In this document: one piece after another, positions 35,790-44,020 of the stretch
How positions within the stretch are numbered: position 1 is the stretch's first letter
Layout of the letters: the number at the start of each line of letters is the position of its first letter
Assembly (NCBI GenBank): GCA_930986645.1
Contig: CAKNJS010000001.1
Location: 62,001-126,000, forward strand
Length of the DNA: 64,000 nt
From: an uncultured Lachnoclostridium sp.
GTDB taxonomy: Bacteria; Bacillota; Clostridia; Lachnospirales; Lachnospiraceae
Reading direction: 5' to 3'
Made by a program: the position numbers and the translations under genes
The notes under the pieces: model-generated
Seen by the model: only the letters and a program-made list of their open reading frames with translations
Told to the model about the DNA's origin: nothing
Databases searched by the model: none

Positions 35790-36098
35790 TTATAGTTTTA
35801 ATCCGATGGCCTCGGTAATGTACGAAGTGATGAAATCTTTCTTGCGCCCTGTGCCGTGCCGGTCGGGAATCTCGACTAGAAGCGGCATTTTCCGCTCCAG
35901 CCGGAATGTGTCGATAATATCCGGAAATTCCCTCCCGAATTTCTCAGTCAGGAGCACAATGCCTACGTTTTTGTCCGTGAGTACGTCTTCGAGCGCTTTC
36001 CTGAGCTCATCCCGTTCGTGGACAACAACGCCGTCCACACCTGCCAGACGCATGCCGGTATAGGTGTCGACATTGTCGCTTATAAGAAACATTTTCAT
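35790..36098 (-). CDS. V-type ATP synthase subunit F
   Basis: A 102-residue Rossmann-like subunit that binds subunit D in the central stalk. It starts MKMFLISDNVDTYTGMRLAG and contains the LLTEKFGREFPD segment typical of the family. The length is normal. A gap of about 87 bases separates it from subunit K. Confidence 0.9.
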   Translation of the reverse strand: MKMFLISDNVDTYTGMRLAGVDGVVVHERDELRKALEDVLTDKNVGIVLLTEKFGREFPDIIDTFRLERKMPLLVEIPDRHGTGRKKDFITSYITEAIGLKL

Positions 36099-36185
36099 AT
36101 AATTGCCTCCAGTTCGGCTTTGTGAATAGTGCGGGCGGGCCCGCAGATCTCGTCAGTCCGTATTTTTCTGCACGGCTGACTGGTA

Positions 36186-36620
36186 TTACAGATTTCCTAA
36201 GATCATGAAGGAGATGATCAGTCCATAGAGGCAGACACCTTCCGCCAGACCTACGAAGATCAGTGATTTACCGAGTACACTGGAATCCTCGCTGATCGCT
36301 CCGAGAGCGGCACTTGCGGCGCTTGCAACTGCGATACCGCCGCCGATACAGGAGAGGCCTGTAACAAGCGCTGCTGCCAGATAACCGAGTCCGGTTGCAA
36401 AACCGCTGTCAGCCGTTACAGATTCGGCAGCCTGTACGTCCGGTCCGCCCAGCAGCATGATCGTTGCAACGGCAAACGCACCGAAGAAGAAAAATGCATT
36501 GGTTCCAATGGCGCGTTTATAGCGTTTCTTTGATTTCTCCCCCAGCAGATAGTAGCCGAAAGGTACAATGATGCTTACGATCAAAGCGATGATAAAGATG
36601 ATTTTTGTTGCTAAAGTCAT
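36186..36620 (-). CDS. ntpK: V-type ATP synthase subunit K (rotor ring)
   Basis: A 144-residue proteolipid with four TM helices. The second hairpin carries the glycine-rich helix (LSCIGGGIAVASAASAALGA) and the essential carboxylate in FVGLAEGVCLYGLIISF. The first hairpin is degenerate and lacks a carboxylate, so each subunit gives one ion site per four helices, as in other V-type rings. Whether the ion is H+ or Na+ cannot be decided by eye: the residues around the glutamate differ from the Na+ site of Enterococcus NtpK. Confidence 0.9.
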   Translation of the reverse strand: MTLATKIIFIIALIVSIIVPFGYYLLGEKSKKRYKRAIGTNAFFFFGAFAVATIMLLGGPDVQAAESVTADSGFATGLGYLAAALVTGLSCIGGGIAVASAASAALGAISEDSSVLGKSLIFVGLAEGVCLYGLIISFMILGNL

Positions 36621-36647
36621 GGTTGAATCCTCCTGATTTCTTTAGAT

Positions 36648-38594
36648 TTATTTTTTCGCTTTCTTTGCATTCTTTTTCGTATATGGGTCAAATGCATGCC
36701 CGCTGCCTTTGTAGAAACGGCTGAACATCTCATAATATTCGAGACGAAGTACCTGTATGCCGACGATAAGTCCTTCGAAGCCGCAGACAAACAGGTTGCC
36801 GAATATCACGCCGATCCAGTTGGGATGTCCGCTCTCAGCGCCTGCGAGCTGCAGGACTACTTCCATGATCGCCGCATGGCTGACTGCGAATGCGCCGATA
36901 CGGATGAAGGAGATCGTGTTGGAAAAATAGCTTAAAAGCGTCTCAAACATCTCGAAAAATCCCTGAACGATGAACATTGCCTTGCCGGTCTCCATCTTGT
37001 CAGCACGTTTCTGTATGGCTCTTGTGATCGGCTCGCGGAAGAGCATTACGATCAGCGGTACGCCGAACATAACGGCCATCACGATTCCGCCCGGAAGCGG
37101 ATTGCCTGTCATAAAGAGAACGATAGTTATAACCACTGCCGCATAGAAGACCAGTCCGGCGGCACCGTTCGGTTCGAACCATGCGGCTTCGATGTCCTTG
37201 CTCTTGGCGGCATTGATAATATGAAGGATCATTGCCACTATGATAAGGAACATACCGAATGCAACTGCAACGATAAACACCGTGTTCAGCTTGCCGAGGA
37301 AGGGAAGCGTGGTCATATGATCAATAGGCCGCATCCACAGGGCTGGCAGCACATCTTCAAAACCGAAGATGCTTCCGAAGAGGAATCCGAAGATGGTGGA
37401 AAATACACCTGCCGAAGCAATGATTCCTGCAAGAGGCGCTTTCTTAAAGTGATAGATAAGCGCGCCGCCGATCAGAAGCAGCAGCCCCTGTCCTACATCT
37501 CCGAACATGACGCCGAAGATAAAAGAATAAGTGATGCCGACGAATACGGTGGGATCCATTTCATTGTGAGCCGGAAGCCCGTACATCTGGACGAACATTT
37601 CAAAAGGTTTGAACAGCTTCGGGTTTTCCAGCTTGGTGGGCGGTTCACCGAAGTAGGCGTCGTGGTCATCTTCGACTACGACAAATACTTTGTCGTCATC
37701 CTCCACTTCCTTTAAGAATTTCTCTACATCGTCTTCAGCCATCCAGCCACATAGGATGTAGTAATCTTCCTTGTTGTCCTCCATTCGCGCTGCAAGCTTG
37801 CGGACATCGAAGTTATTGGACAATTCCTCAAGACGGTTTCTCGCCGCAATGAGCTGGGGAGCACGGTCAGAGAGCATCTCGCCGGCCTGCTTATCCAGAT
37901 CTTCAATTTCAAGGTTTACCCGGGCAATCTCAGCTTCGATGGACTGATAGGCATATGCCGGAGTGCCCTCGAATTCGTCTTTTATTTCAATCCGTTCAAA
38001 ATGAAGGGAACGGAAGACTGCATCGACTTTCTGCGCCTCAGCAGGGGAAACAAAATAAGCCCCGTATACAAAACTTTCATCCCGCTCGCCCTCAACGAAG
38101 ACAGCTTTTAAATCTTCCATGAGATATTTCTGCATTTTGTGGTAGAATTCCACGGCAATGCGTCCGAACCGGTAGGTGATATACCGGTAGTTCAGCACTT
38201 TGTGGAGATCACAGTCCACAGGACGGAAAGGAGCGATGACCTGCTGTTTTGCGCGAAGCTCGTCAATCTTTTTCTTTAATTTTTCTTTCTTTTCCTGAAG
38301 GGTCTGATAGTCTTCATTTGCCTTGCGAACGAGCTCAAACATATCGTCAAGGCCCAGATTCGATGCGGGTTCCACATCGTCTGCATTGGGCAGGTAACTT
38401 ACGAACTGGTTCGCCTTAGCGAGCGCGTCGCGGTATGGATTGATCTCTACGAAAGGTCTTAAGTTGTCTACGGTCTTCAGTTCCGACAGTGCGGATTCGA
38501 GCTGGATCTCATAGCGGGAGAGATACAGGTCGGTCACGCGGTCGATGTCATTCCTCGGACCGGATATGTTGATAAATTTCATTTTAACGATCAT
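36648..38594 (-). CDS. ntpI: V-type ATP synthase subunit I
   Basis: A 648-residue stator subunit equivalent to V0 subunit a. The soluble N-terminal half (about 1-340) is coiled-coil and alpha/beta; the C-terminal half has seven or eight TM helices and the segment TISFIRIGAFAVSHAAIMEV, which contains the conserved arginine facing the ring. The start overlaps the stop of subunit C by four bases. Confidence 0.93.
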   Translation of the reverse strand: MIVKMKFINISGPRNDIDRVTDLYLSRYEIQLESALSELKTVDNLRPFVEINPYRDALAKANQFVSYLPNADDVEPASNLGLDDMFELVRKANEDYQTLQEKKEKLKKKIDELRAKQQVIAPFRPVDCDLHKVLNYRYITYRFGRIAVEFYHKMQKYLMEDLKAVFVEGERDESFVYGAYFVSPAEAQKVDAVFRSLHFERIEIKDEFEGTPAYAYQSIEAEIARVNLEIEDLDKQAGEMLSDRAPQLIAARNRLEELSNNFDVRKLAARMEDNKEDYYILCGWMAEDDVEKFLKEVEDDDKVFVVVEDDHDAYFGEPPTKLENPKLFKPFEMFVQMYGLPAHNEMDPTVFVGITYSFIFGVMFGDVGQGLLLLIGGALIYHFKKAPLAGIIASAGVFSTIFGFLFGSIFGFEDVLPALWMRPIDHMTTLPFLGKLNTVFIVAVAFGMFLIIVAMILHIINAAKSKDIEAAWFEPNGAAGLVFYAAVVITIVLFMTGNPLPGGIVMAVMFGVPLIVMLFREPITRAIQKRADKMETGKAMFIVQGFFEMFETLLSYFSNTISFIRIGAFAVSHAAIMEVVLQLAGAESGHPNWIGVIFGNLFVCGFEGLIVGIQVLRLEYYEMFSRFYKGSGHAFDPYTKKNAKKAKK

Positions 38595-39637
38595 TGGGTT
38601 TTACCTCCAACGTATGCCAGCGTCTCGCCGGGTGTCAGGCCGTAGCGTACACACTCCATGGCGGTAGTCAGCTTATTGATTTCCTCTTCTTTCAGGAAGA
38701 GGTAAGTGTTGATCGCGGCAATCGAATAGGGATTGCGCCTGCGGTCTATTGTGTATAGATGGTGCAGACAATCTGCATACATCTGTTCAATGGTAAGATT
38801 CTGACGGAAATTATAGTGGCGCGCGTAATAAGTACGTGCAACTGCATTCTCAAATTCTTCCAGTCCCGGTGCGTCAACCATCTCTTTGACCTGATCGGTG
38901 GACAGCTTGTAATGGATTGGAATCAGAAGCAGATAGATGTCTGCCGGTTTCATATTATAATATTTTTTCGCCCGGTAGATCCACTGCAGGTTCAGAAGAT
39001 CGATCTTGGAGCCGCGGTCCCGCATGAAGAGCTCGAGATCCGCTTTCTTTAAGACCTTTTTCTGTTCCTTCCACGTAGAAGTAAAATAGTACAGATCAAG
39101 AGTCAGATTATAGTCGTAAAGCGTGATATTCTGACTGTCTTTCAGCTTCCTGAGAGGAGTGTAATATTCTGTGCCTTTCAGGTTCTCGACCAGTTCGTCC
39201 GTGGTGCGCGATGTGATGAGCTTCTCAATGGAAATCTGAGAATAGCGGTCAAAAAAACCGCGTTTGTAATTCAGGTCAAAAGGCTGCTTATAATGGTTGA
39301 TCACGATGCGCAGACAATAATTTATCAGGTCGATCTCGTAACTTTTCAAGATCAGTTTCATAAATTGCCGCTGCTTCTGGCCGCAGAAGCGATATAGCTT
39401 TGTGTAATCGTGATAAAGCGACTGCGTCAGCACTTTCTCGATATTTCCGCGGTGGATCTGATCCTCGGTCAATGTGTCGAGGACATCGGCATATGCCGTG
39501 TTCTTTTTCAGATAATCCGCGATCTCGGGTACACTTCCCAGATTGGCGATTTCGACAAACTGCTCCGGTTTCAGAAGTTTGGCTTCCATAGCCCGTACTT
39601 TTGTTACGATACCGCTGTATTCAAGTAAGTTTCCCAT
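38591..39637 (-). CDS. ntpC: V-type ATP synthase subunit C
   Basis: A 348-residue helical subunit of the AC39/d type that caps the rotor ring and connects it to the central stalk. N-terminal YSGIVTKVRAMEAKLL and the repeated ENLKGTEYYTPLR-like helices fit the family. It overlaps subunit I by four bases and follows the small helical subunit by three bases. Confidence 0.88.
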   Translation of the reverse strand: MGNLLEYSGIVTKVRAMEAKLLKPEQFVEIANLGSVPEIADYLKKNTAYADVLDTLTEDQIHRGNIEKVLTQSLYHDYTKLYRFCGQKQRQFMKLILKSYEIDLINYCLRIVINHYKQPFDLNYKRGFFDRYSQISIEKLITSRTTDELVENLKGTEYYTPLRKLKDSQNITLYDYNLTLDLYYFTSTWKEQKKVLKKADLELFMRDRGSKIDLLNLQWIYRAKKYYNMKPADIYLLLIPIHYKLSTDQVKEMVDAPGLEEFENAVARTYYARHYNFRQNLTIEQMYADCLHHLYTIDRRRNPYSIAAINTYLFLKEEEINKLTTAMECVRYGLTPGETLAYVGGKTQ

Positions 39638-39640
39638 AGG

Positions 39641-39952
39641 CTACACCTCGGTGATACGTTTTAATATTTCGCGGGCGTATTCCGTGTGTTTTTCTTCATA
39701 TTCCTTCTGGAGAGAGCGGATCAGTCCGGCGCTTGAATCGCTCTGGGTCTCCAGAATCTGTGAAGTCTTTTTTTCAAGATCCGCGCGGATCTCATTCAGA
39801 CGGGCCGTGGTCTTCGCATCCAGTTCTTCGTCAAATGCTTTCTTTTTTTCATCATATTCACGGTTCAGAACTTCTTTCTGATCTTCCGCGTGTTTGACGA
39901 TCGCTTCAGCTGCATCCTCAATTTCCGTCAATTTGTTTACAATAGAGTCCAT
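39641..39952 (-). CDS. V-type ATPase peripheral-stalk subunit G/H-like protein
   Basis: A 103-residue protein starting at the ATG with AGGAGG eight bases upstream; the longer frame from 40003 is unlikely. It is one continuous charged coiled coil (AIVKHAEDQKEVLNREYDEK and so on), the form of subunit G/H that pairs with subunit E in the stator. It is the first gene of the operon. Confidence 0.8.
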   Translation of the reverse strand: MDSIVNKLTEIEDAAEAIVKHAEDQKEVLNREYDEKKKAFDEELDAKTTARLNEIRADLEKKTSQILETQSDSSAGLIRSLQKEYEEKHTEYAREILKRITEV

Positions 39953-39991
39953 ATAAAGCCTCCTGTTTGTAAGAAAATCATAATATACTTT

Positions 39992-40019
39992 ATCATACAC
40001 CATTTGGTGAAAAATGCAA
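39992..40019 (-). promoter_or_regulatory. Promoter of the V-ATPase operon
   Basis: On the minus strand TTGCAT (40014-40019), a 16-base spacer and TATGAT (39992-39997). The leader is about 35 bases. A second -10-like TATTAT lies a little downstream. Confidence 0.5.
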
Positions 40020-40169
40020 GTTAAGAATTGTCAGCAAAGAGACATGAAAATACATGAGAAATACCGTTAAATTCCAACTACATTTTGACCTCTATCCGCA
40101 CGCGTGTTATTATGGTAATGGCACGGAAAAGTGCCGGTATTAGTCTGGCAGATCAGGGGAGGATAATAC

Positions 40170-40823
40170 ATGAGGCTGAGAAATATACCAAGGGCGGAAG
40201 GTACGCTTCAGGCCCATAAAATAGTAATTAAAAGACCGGAAGACCAGAAAGGATGCTGGAAACAGGTATTTGGAAATAAACATCCCGTGAGAATCGAAGT
40301 CGGAACGGGAAAAGGCCGTTTTATTTTGAATATGGCGAAAGAAAATCCGGATATCAACTTTGTCGGGATCGAGAGATATTCCAGCGTGCTGCTGCGCGCA
40401 GTTGAGATGTATGATACAGATGAGTTCAAAGACCTGCAGAATGTCCGTTTTATCTGTATTGATGCGAGAAGGATTGAAGAGGTGTTCGGGCAGGATGAAG
40501 TGGACCGCATTTATCTGAACTTTTCCGATCCGTGGCCCAAGGCAAGGCACGCTAAAAGACGGCTGACATCGGTAGAATTTCTGGAGAGATACGAGAAAGT
40601 ACTGGCGCCGTATGGCAGGCTTGAATTTAAAACGGACAATACAGAACTTTTTAATTTTTCGCTGGATCAGATGAGAGAAGCTGGATGGACACTTCAGAAC
40701 TTCACCTATGATCTTCATCATAATGAAGAGATGAACCGAGGGAATATTATGACGGAATATGAGGAAAAATTTTCCCGGAAAGGAAATCCTATCAATAAGC
40801 TGATCGCGGTAAGAAAGGGATGA
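40170..40823 (+). CDS. trmB: tRNA (guanine-N7-)-methyltransferase
   Basis: A 217-residue SAM methyltransferase that makes m7G46 in tRNA. Motif I is RIEVGTGKGRFI, followed by FVGIERYSSVL; the family signature is YLNFSDPWPKARHAKRRLT; and the C-terminal TEYEEKFSRKGNPI is typical. The start has GGGGAGGATAATAC directly upstream. It is divergent from the V-ATPase operon. Confidence 0.95.
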   Translation: MRLRNIPRAEGTLQAHKIVIKRPEDQKGCWKQVFGNKHPVRIEVGTGKGRFILNMAKENPDINFVGIERYSSVLLRAVEMYDTDEFKDLQNVRFICIDARRIEEVFGQDEVDRIYLNFSDPWPKARHAKRRLTSVEFLERYEKVLAPYGRLEFKTDNTELFNFSLDQMREAGWTLQNFTYDLHHNEEMNRGNIMTEYEEKFSRKGNPINKLIAVRKG

Positions 40824-40932
40824 AAACACAGCCGATGTATACCGGCGGGACTTTGAATATATCCGGGAAGGCACATTCCTGTCTCAGGAGACATATAATA
40901 ATTTATAACTTCTGAAAGGCAGGTGTATTATT

Positions 40933-41100
40933 TTGGGGAAAAAGCACTGGAAATACTGCGCCGGTGAAATGTTTTACTGCAGGCCATGGCTTAACCGCCG
41001 TATCTTGTGTATCCGGAATTCTATGATAGAAGTCTGTAAGATACTGAATTCGGACATCTGCCGCGGAAAAGGCAGAAAGAACCGGGAGGGCAGGTGCTGA
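40933..41100 (+). CDS. Possible small cysteine-rich peptide ahead of thioredoxin
   Basis: A 55-codon frame with a TTG start and a weak ribosome site (AAAGGCAGG about nine bases upstream). It is basic and has six cysteines (KYCAGEMFYCRPW, ILCIRNSM, VCKIL, DICRG and a final GRC). The stop overlaps a GTG that could start the thioredoxin frame, an arrangement typical of coupled genes. No homologue is recognised, and codon use is only moderately coding-like, so it may be chance. Confidence 0.25.
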   Translation: MGKKHWKYCAGEMFYCRPWLNRRILCIRNSMIEVCKILNSDICRGKGRKNREGRC

Positions 41101-41102
41101 GA

Positions 41103-41408
41103 ATGGTTCAAAGAATCGATCTGGAGAGATTTGAGGCGGAAGTGCTGAAAAATCCCCTTCCTGTTCTTCTGGAAATTTACGCGCCGTGGTGTCCGCGCTG
41201 TGCGATGCTGGAGGATGTTGTAGAACAGTTCGCAATCGAACAGAAAGGCAGGATAAAAGTATTCCGGATGGATGAAGAGAAGGCGGAGCGTCTGATGATG
41301 CGGTATGGCATAAACCGGGTACCTGCCTTCCTTGCATTCAGAAATGGCCGGCTTACAGGAATTGCACAGGGTATAACAGAAAAAAAGACACTGGAAGAGC
41401 TGATCTGA
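41103..41408 (+). CDS. Thioredoxin family protein
   Basis: A 101-residue thioredoxin fold with the active site in YAPWCPRCAMLEDV (CPRC instead of CGPC) and the cis-proline in INRVPAFLAF. The Arg/Pro exchange should change the redox potential relative to normal thioredoxin. The start is either the GTG at 41094 (GGAGG four bases away) or the ATG at 41103 (AGG eight bases away); I chose the latter. No reductase gene is nearby. Confidence 0.8.
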   Translation: MVQRIDLERFEAEVLKNPLPVLLEIYAPWCPRCAMLEDVVEQFAIEQKGRIKVFRMDEEKAERLMMRYGINRVPAFLAFRNGRLTGIAQGITEKKTLEELI

Positions 41409-41494
41409 CGGTAACAAAAAACAAGATTTCCCATATCCCGATAAATAAAATGTAAAGAAAAAGGAAATTTCAATAAAAAAATGTAAAAAAATAC

Positions 41495-41523
41495 TTGCAT
41501 TTTTCAAAACAGTCGTTTATAAT
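41495..41523 (+). promoter_or_regulatory. Promoter of tRNA-Lys
   Basis: TTGCAT (41495-41500), a 17-base spacer and TATAAT (41518-41523), with the tRNA starting 34 bases after the -10 box. Confidence 0.7.
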
Positions 41524-41557
41524 ACTACATGCGCTGTTAATGAAGCACATAAGAGAT

Positions 41558-41630
41558 GCGCGATTAGCTCAGCTGGCAGAGCACCTGACTCTTAATCAGG
41601 GTGTCCAGGGTTCGAACCCCTGATCGCGCA
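41558..41630 (+). tRNA. tRNA-Lys (anticodon CTT)
   Basis: A 73-base cloverleaf: acceptor GCGCGAT/ATCGCGC with A73 as discriminator, a D arm with AGCTCAGCTGGCAGAGC, anticodon stem CCTGA/TCAGG with loop CTCTTAA (anticodon CTT at 41591-41593), and T arm CAGGG-TTCGAAC-CCCTG. CCA is not encoded. It reads AAG codons. No integrase or duplicated 3-prime end is seen beside it. Confidence 0.97.
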
Positions 41631-41637
41631 CTTAAAA

Positions 41638-41684
41638 ATCGCTGTTTTTGCAGACATGGTAGCTGTGGGGACGGCGGTTTTTTT
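41638..41684 (+). terminator. Terminator after tRNA-Lys
   Basis: ATCGCTGT (41638-41645) pairs with ACGGCGGT (41671-41678) using two G-T pairs, then a run of seven Ts. Confidence 0.55.
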
Positions 41685-41802
41685 GTGCCTGAAATGGCGG
41701 ATTTGCGCGGCTTTCATGCTTGCTGAAGCAGAATTGACAGCAGAGGATATATAAATATACAGATATGAAGAGAGCTGATACACATTAGAGAAAGGTATCA
41801 GC

Positions 41803-41946
41803 TCATTTTTTATGTTTCATAGCCTGTATCAAGTTTTTTACAGCAATTTTTTCTTCTTCTGTCAGTCCTGAGAGGTCAATGCCTGTTGGAGATTCGAGTC
41901 CGAGAAGATAATCGGTGCTGACTTTGAAGAGTTTGACAATCTGTAT
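41803..41946 (-). pseudogene. XRE family regulator remnant (C-terminal end)
   Basis: On the minus strand the frame reads LIQIVKLFKVSTDYLLGLES, then PTGIDLSGLTEEEKIAVKNL and a stop after a basic tail. This is the end of an XRE HTH protein, whose standard form is LxKIAxxFxVSTDYLLG. The N-terminal HTH is missing: the frame meets the 3-prime end of the dehydrogenase gene at 41946, so the junction is sharp. Apart from this and the terminator, the 315-base gap after the tRNA holds nothing I recognise. Confidence 0.75.
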
Positions 41947-42884
41947 TAAGCACGGCCGAAAAATTCCTTGATATGACCGGCGACAATTTTCATCAGCCTC
42001 TGCCGTGCTTCAACAGCTGCCCACGCCACATGCGGTGTGATAAACAGCCGGTTCTTATCATGTACACCGAAGAGAGGATTATCCTTTGTCATAGGCTCCA
42101 CAGAAAGTACATCAAGCCCGGCAGCCCGGATTTCACCGGAATTCAGTGCGCCGGCAAGGTCTGACTCATTTATGATAGGCCCTCTTCCGAGATTGAGAAG
42201 GATGGCTTCGGATTTCATTTTTTTAAAGGCATCTGCGTTCATTAAATTTTCTGTATGTTCGTTAAGCGGTGCGTGAATGGAGAGAATATCCGATTCAGAG
42301 AGCAGAGTGTCAAAATCTACCTGCCGGTAACCTTCCTGTGCGGGTGCGCCGGATGCAGAGTGATAGATAACCTTTGCACCGAACATGCCTGCAATATCGG
42401 CCACTCTGCGTCCGATTGCTCCAAGACCGAGAATCCCCCATGTGACGCTTCGAAGTTCATGGAACGGGATGCCGAAATGTGTGAATAGGGCAGAGGAGGC
42501 ATAATTCCCGCTTTTTACATAGTCATCATAGTATCTTAAGCCTTCCATGAGATAAAAGAGCATGGCAAAGGTATGTTGAGCTACGGATTCGGTGGAGTAG
42601 CCGGCAGCATTGCGCCATTCGATTCCTCGGCGGTCAAGATAATCTTTGTCCAGATTGTTGGTCCCGGTCGCACTGACACATACAAGCTTCAGCTTTTCCG
42701 CCGAACCTATAGTCCTTTCGTTGACAGGGACTTTATTTACAACGATTACATCCGCATCGTTGATACGTGCAGGAACTTCGTCAGGAGAAGTGCATGGATA
42801 TTTTACGACCTCTCCAATCTGCTCAAATTCAGAATAATCGGTATCGCTGCCAAGTGACTCAGCATCTAAAAATACAATTTTCAT
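41946..42884 (-). CDS. D-2-hydroxyacid dehydrogenase (NAD-dependent)
   Basis: A 312-residue dehydrogenase. The NAD-binding site is TWGILGLGAIGRRVADIAGM; catalytic Arg is in LLNLGRGPIINE, Glu lies in AAGLDVLSVEPM and His in FITPHVAWAA. Family members reduce hydroxypyruvate, glyoxylate or branched 2-oxoacids; the substrate is undecided, with a glycerate-dehydrogenase-like enzyme as best guess. It has its own promoter, and its 3-prime end abuts an XRE gene remnant. Confidence 0.88.
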   Translation of the reverse strand: MKIVFLDAESLGSDTDYSEFEQIGEVVKYPCTSPDEVPARINDADVIVVNKVPVNERTIGSAEKLKLVCVSATGTNNLDKDYLDRRGIEWRNAAGYSTESVAQHTFAMLFYLMEGLRYYDDYVKSGNYASSALFTHFGIPFHELRSVTWGILGLGAIGRRVADIAGMFGAKVIYHSASGAPAQEGYRQVDFDTLLSESDILSIHAPLNEHTENLMNADAFKKMKSEAILLNLGRGPIINESDLAGALNSGEIRAAGLDVLSVEPMTKDNPLFGVHDKNRLFITPHVAWAAVEARQRLMKIVAGHIKEFFGRA

Positions 42885-42911
42885 ATATTACCTCCGGTCT
42901 TTTTTGATATC

Positions 42912-42940
42912 AGAATAGTCGAACTGTCGAGAAATGTCAA
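42912..42940 (-). promoter_or_regulatory. Promoter of the D-2-hydroxyacid dehydrogenase gene
   Basis: On the minus strand TTGACA (42935-42940), a 17-base spacer and TATTCT (42912-42917). The leader is about 20 bases. Confidence 0.6.
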
Positions 42941-42983
42941 TGTACCGGATCAGGAGGCGCCTGTATTTTCGCGCTTTAATGCG

Positions 42984-43012
42984 TTGATGAGTTATGCAGA
43001 TTATGATATACT
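42984..43012 (+). promoter_or_regulatory. Promoter of aroE
   Basis: TTGATG (42984-42989), a 17-base spacer and TATACT (43007-43012). The leader is about 90 bases. Confidence 0.5.
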
Positions 43013-43111
43013 TTATCTGTTGTTCCTTCTGGAACTGAGAGGGAATATGGAAATGGAATTCCGTATACACACCTCTGCGGATAAGAATAATATTTTGGAG
43101 GCATATGAGAG

Positions 43112-43987
43112 ATGGAAAAAAGAATCAGCGGACATACACAGCTTTACGCCCTGATCGGCTCTCCGGTAGGGCATTCGGGTTCCCCGGCAATGTATAATTA
43201 CAGTTTTGAGAAACTGGGCATCGATGCAGCATACCTTGCGTTTGACGTACCTGTGGAGAAGACGGAAGATGCGGTAAAAGCGCTTGCCACCCTTCATGCG
43301 GGCGGATTTAATGTGACGATGCCGTGTAAAACAGCGGTGGCACAGCTTGTGGACAGGCTCTCACCGGCAGCAGAGCTGGCAGGGGCATGTAATACAGTTG
43401 TCTTTGAAGAAGATGGTACGATGACCGGGCACATGACGGATGGAACGGGATTTGTGCGCAATCTGAAGGAGCACGGAGTTGATATCAAAGACAGGAAAAT
43501 CGTGCTTCTCGGAACCGGAGGCGCGGCGACAGCGATTGCAGTTCAGACAGCTCTGGACGGCGTGGCGGAGATTGCTATCTTCAACAGAAAGGACGAGTTC
43601 TATGCGAATGGGGAAAAAACAGTGGAAAAGATAAAAAAAGCTGTCCCGTCTATTAAAAAAGTCTATATTGAAGACCTTGATAATAAAGAACTTCTGGGCG
43701 AGGTCATCGGTCAGAGCGATATACTGATCAATGCCACCCGCGCGGGAATGAGCCCGATGGAGAATGTGATTCCCGTACCGGCTGAGTTCCTGAGACCGGA
43801 ACTGGCGGCAGCAGATGTCGTATACAATCCGAAAGAGACTCTCTTGATCAGGAAAGCGAAAGAAGCCGGCTGCCGTGCAGCCGTTGGAGGAAGCGGCATG
43901 CTGCTCTGGCAGGGAGTGGCGGCATTTGAGCTGTTTACCGGACAGGAAATGCCTGTTCAGGAAGTCAGAGAACGTTTTTTTGAATAA
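43112..43987 (+). CDS. aroE: Shikimate dehydrogenase
   Basis: A 291-residue enzyme reducing 3-dehydroshikimate with NADPH. Substrate-binding parts are LIGSPVGHSGSPAMYN (the S-x-S pair) and FNVTMPCKTAV (catalytic Lys). The usual NVTxPxK is kept as NVTMPCK. The nucleotide site is VLLGTGGAATAIAVQ; the DINATPxGM-like part reads LINATRAGMSP. It stands alone, outside an aro cluster, so it may be a second copy acting on quinate or a related compound. Confidence 0.88.
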   Translation: MEKRISGHTQLYALIGSPVGHSGSPAMYNYSFEKLGIDAAYLAFDVPVEKTEDAVKALATLHAGGFNVTMPCKTAVAQLVDRLSPAAELAGACNTVVFEEDGTMTGHMTDGTGFVRNLKEHGVDIKDRKIVLLGTGGAATAIAVQTALDGVAEIAIFNRKDEFYANGEKTVEKIKKAVPSIKKVYIEDLDNKELLGEVIGQSDILINATRAGMSPMENVIPVPAEFLRPELAAADVVYNPKETLLIRKAKEAGCRAAVGGSGMLLWQGVAAFELFTGQEMPVQEVRERFFE

Positions 43988-44020
43988 AAGAAAAAGCGGC
44001 AGATCACCCTTGCGGGGGGA

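Noticed and set aside
41558-41630. Active integration site at tRNA-Lys
   Set aside because: No integrase gene and no repeated 3-prime end of the tRNA were noticed in the window.
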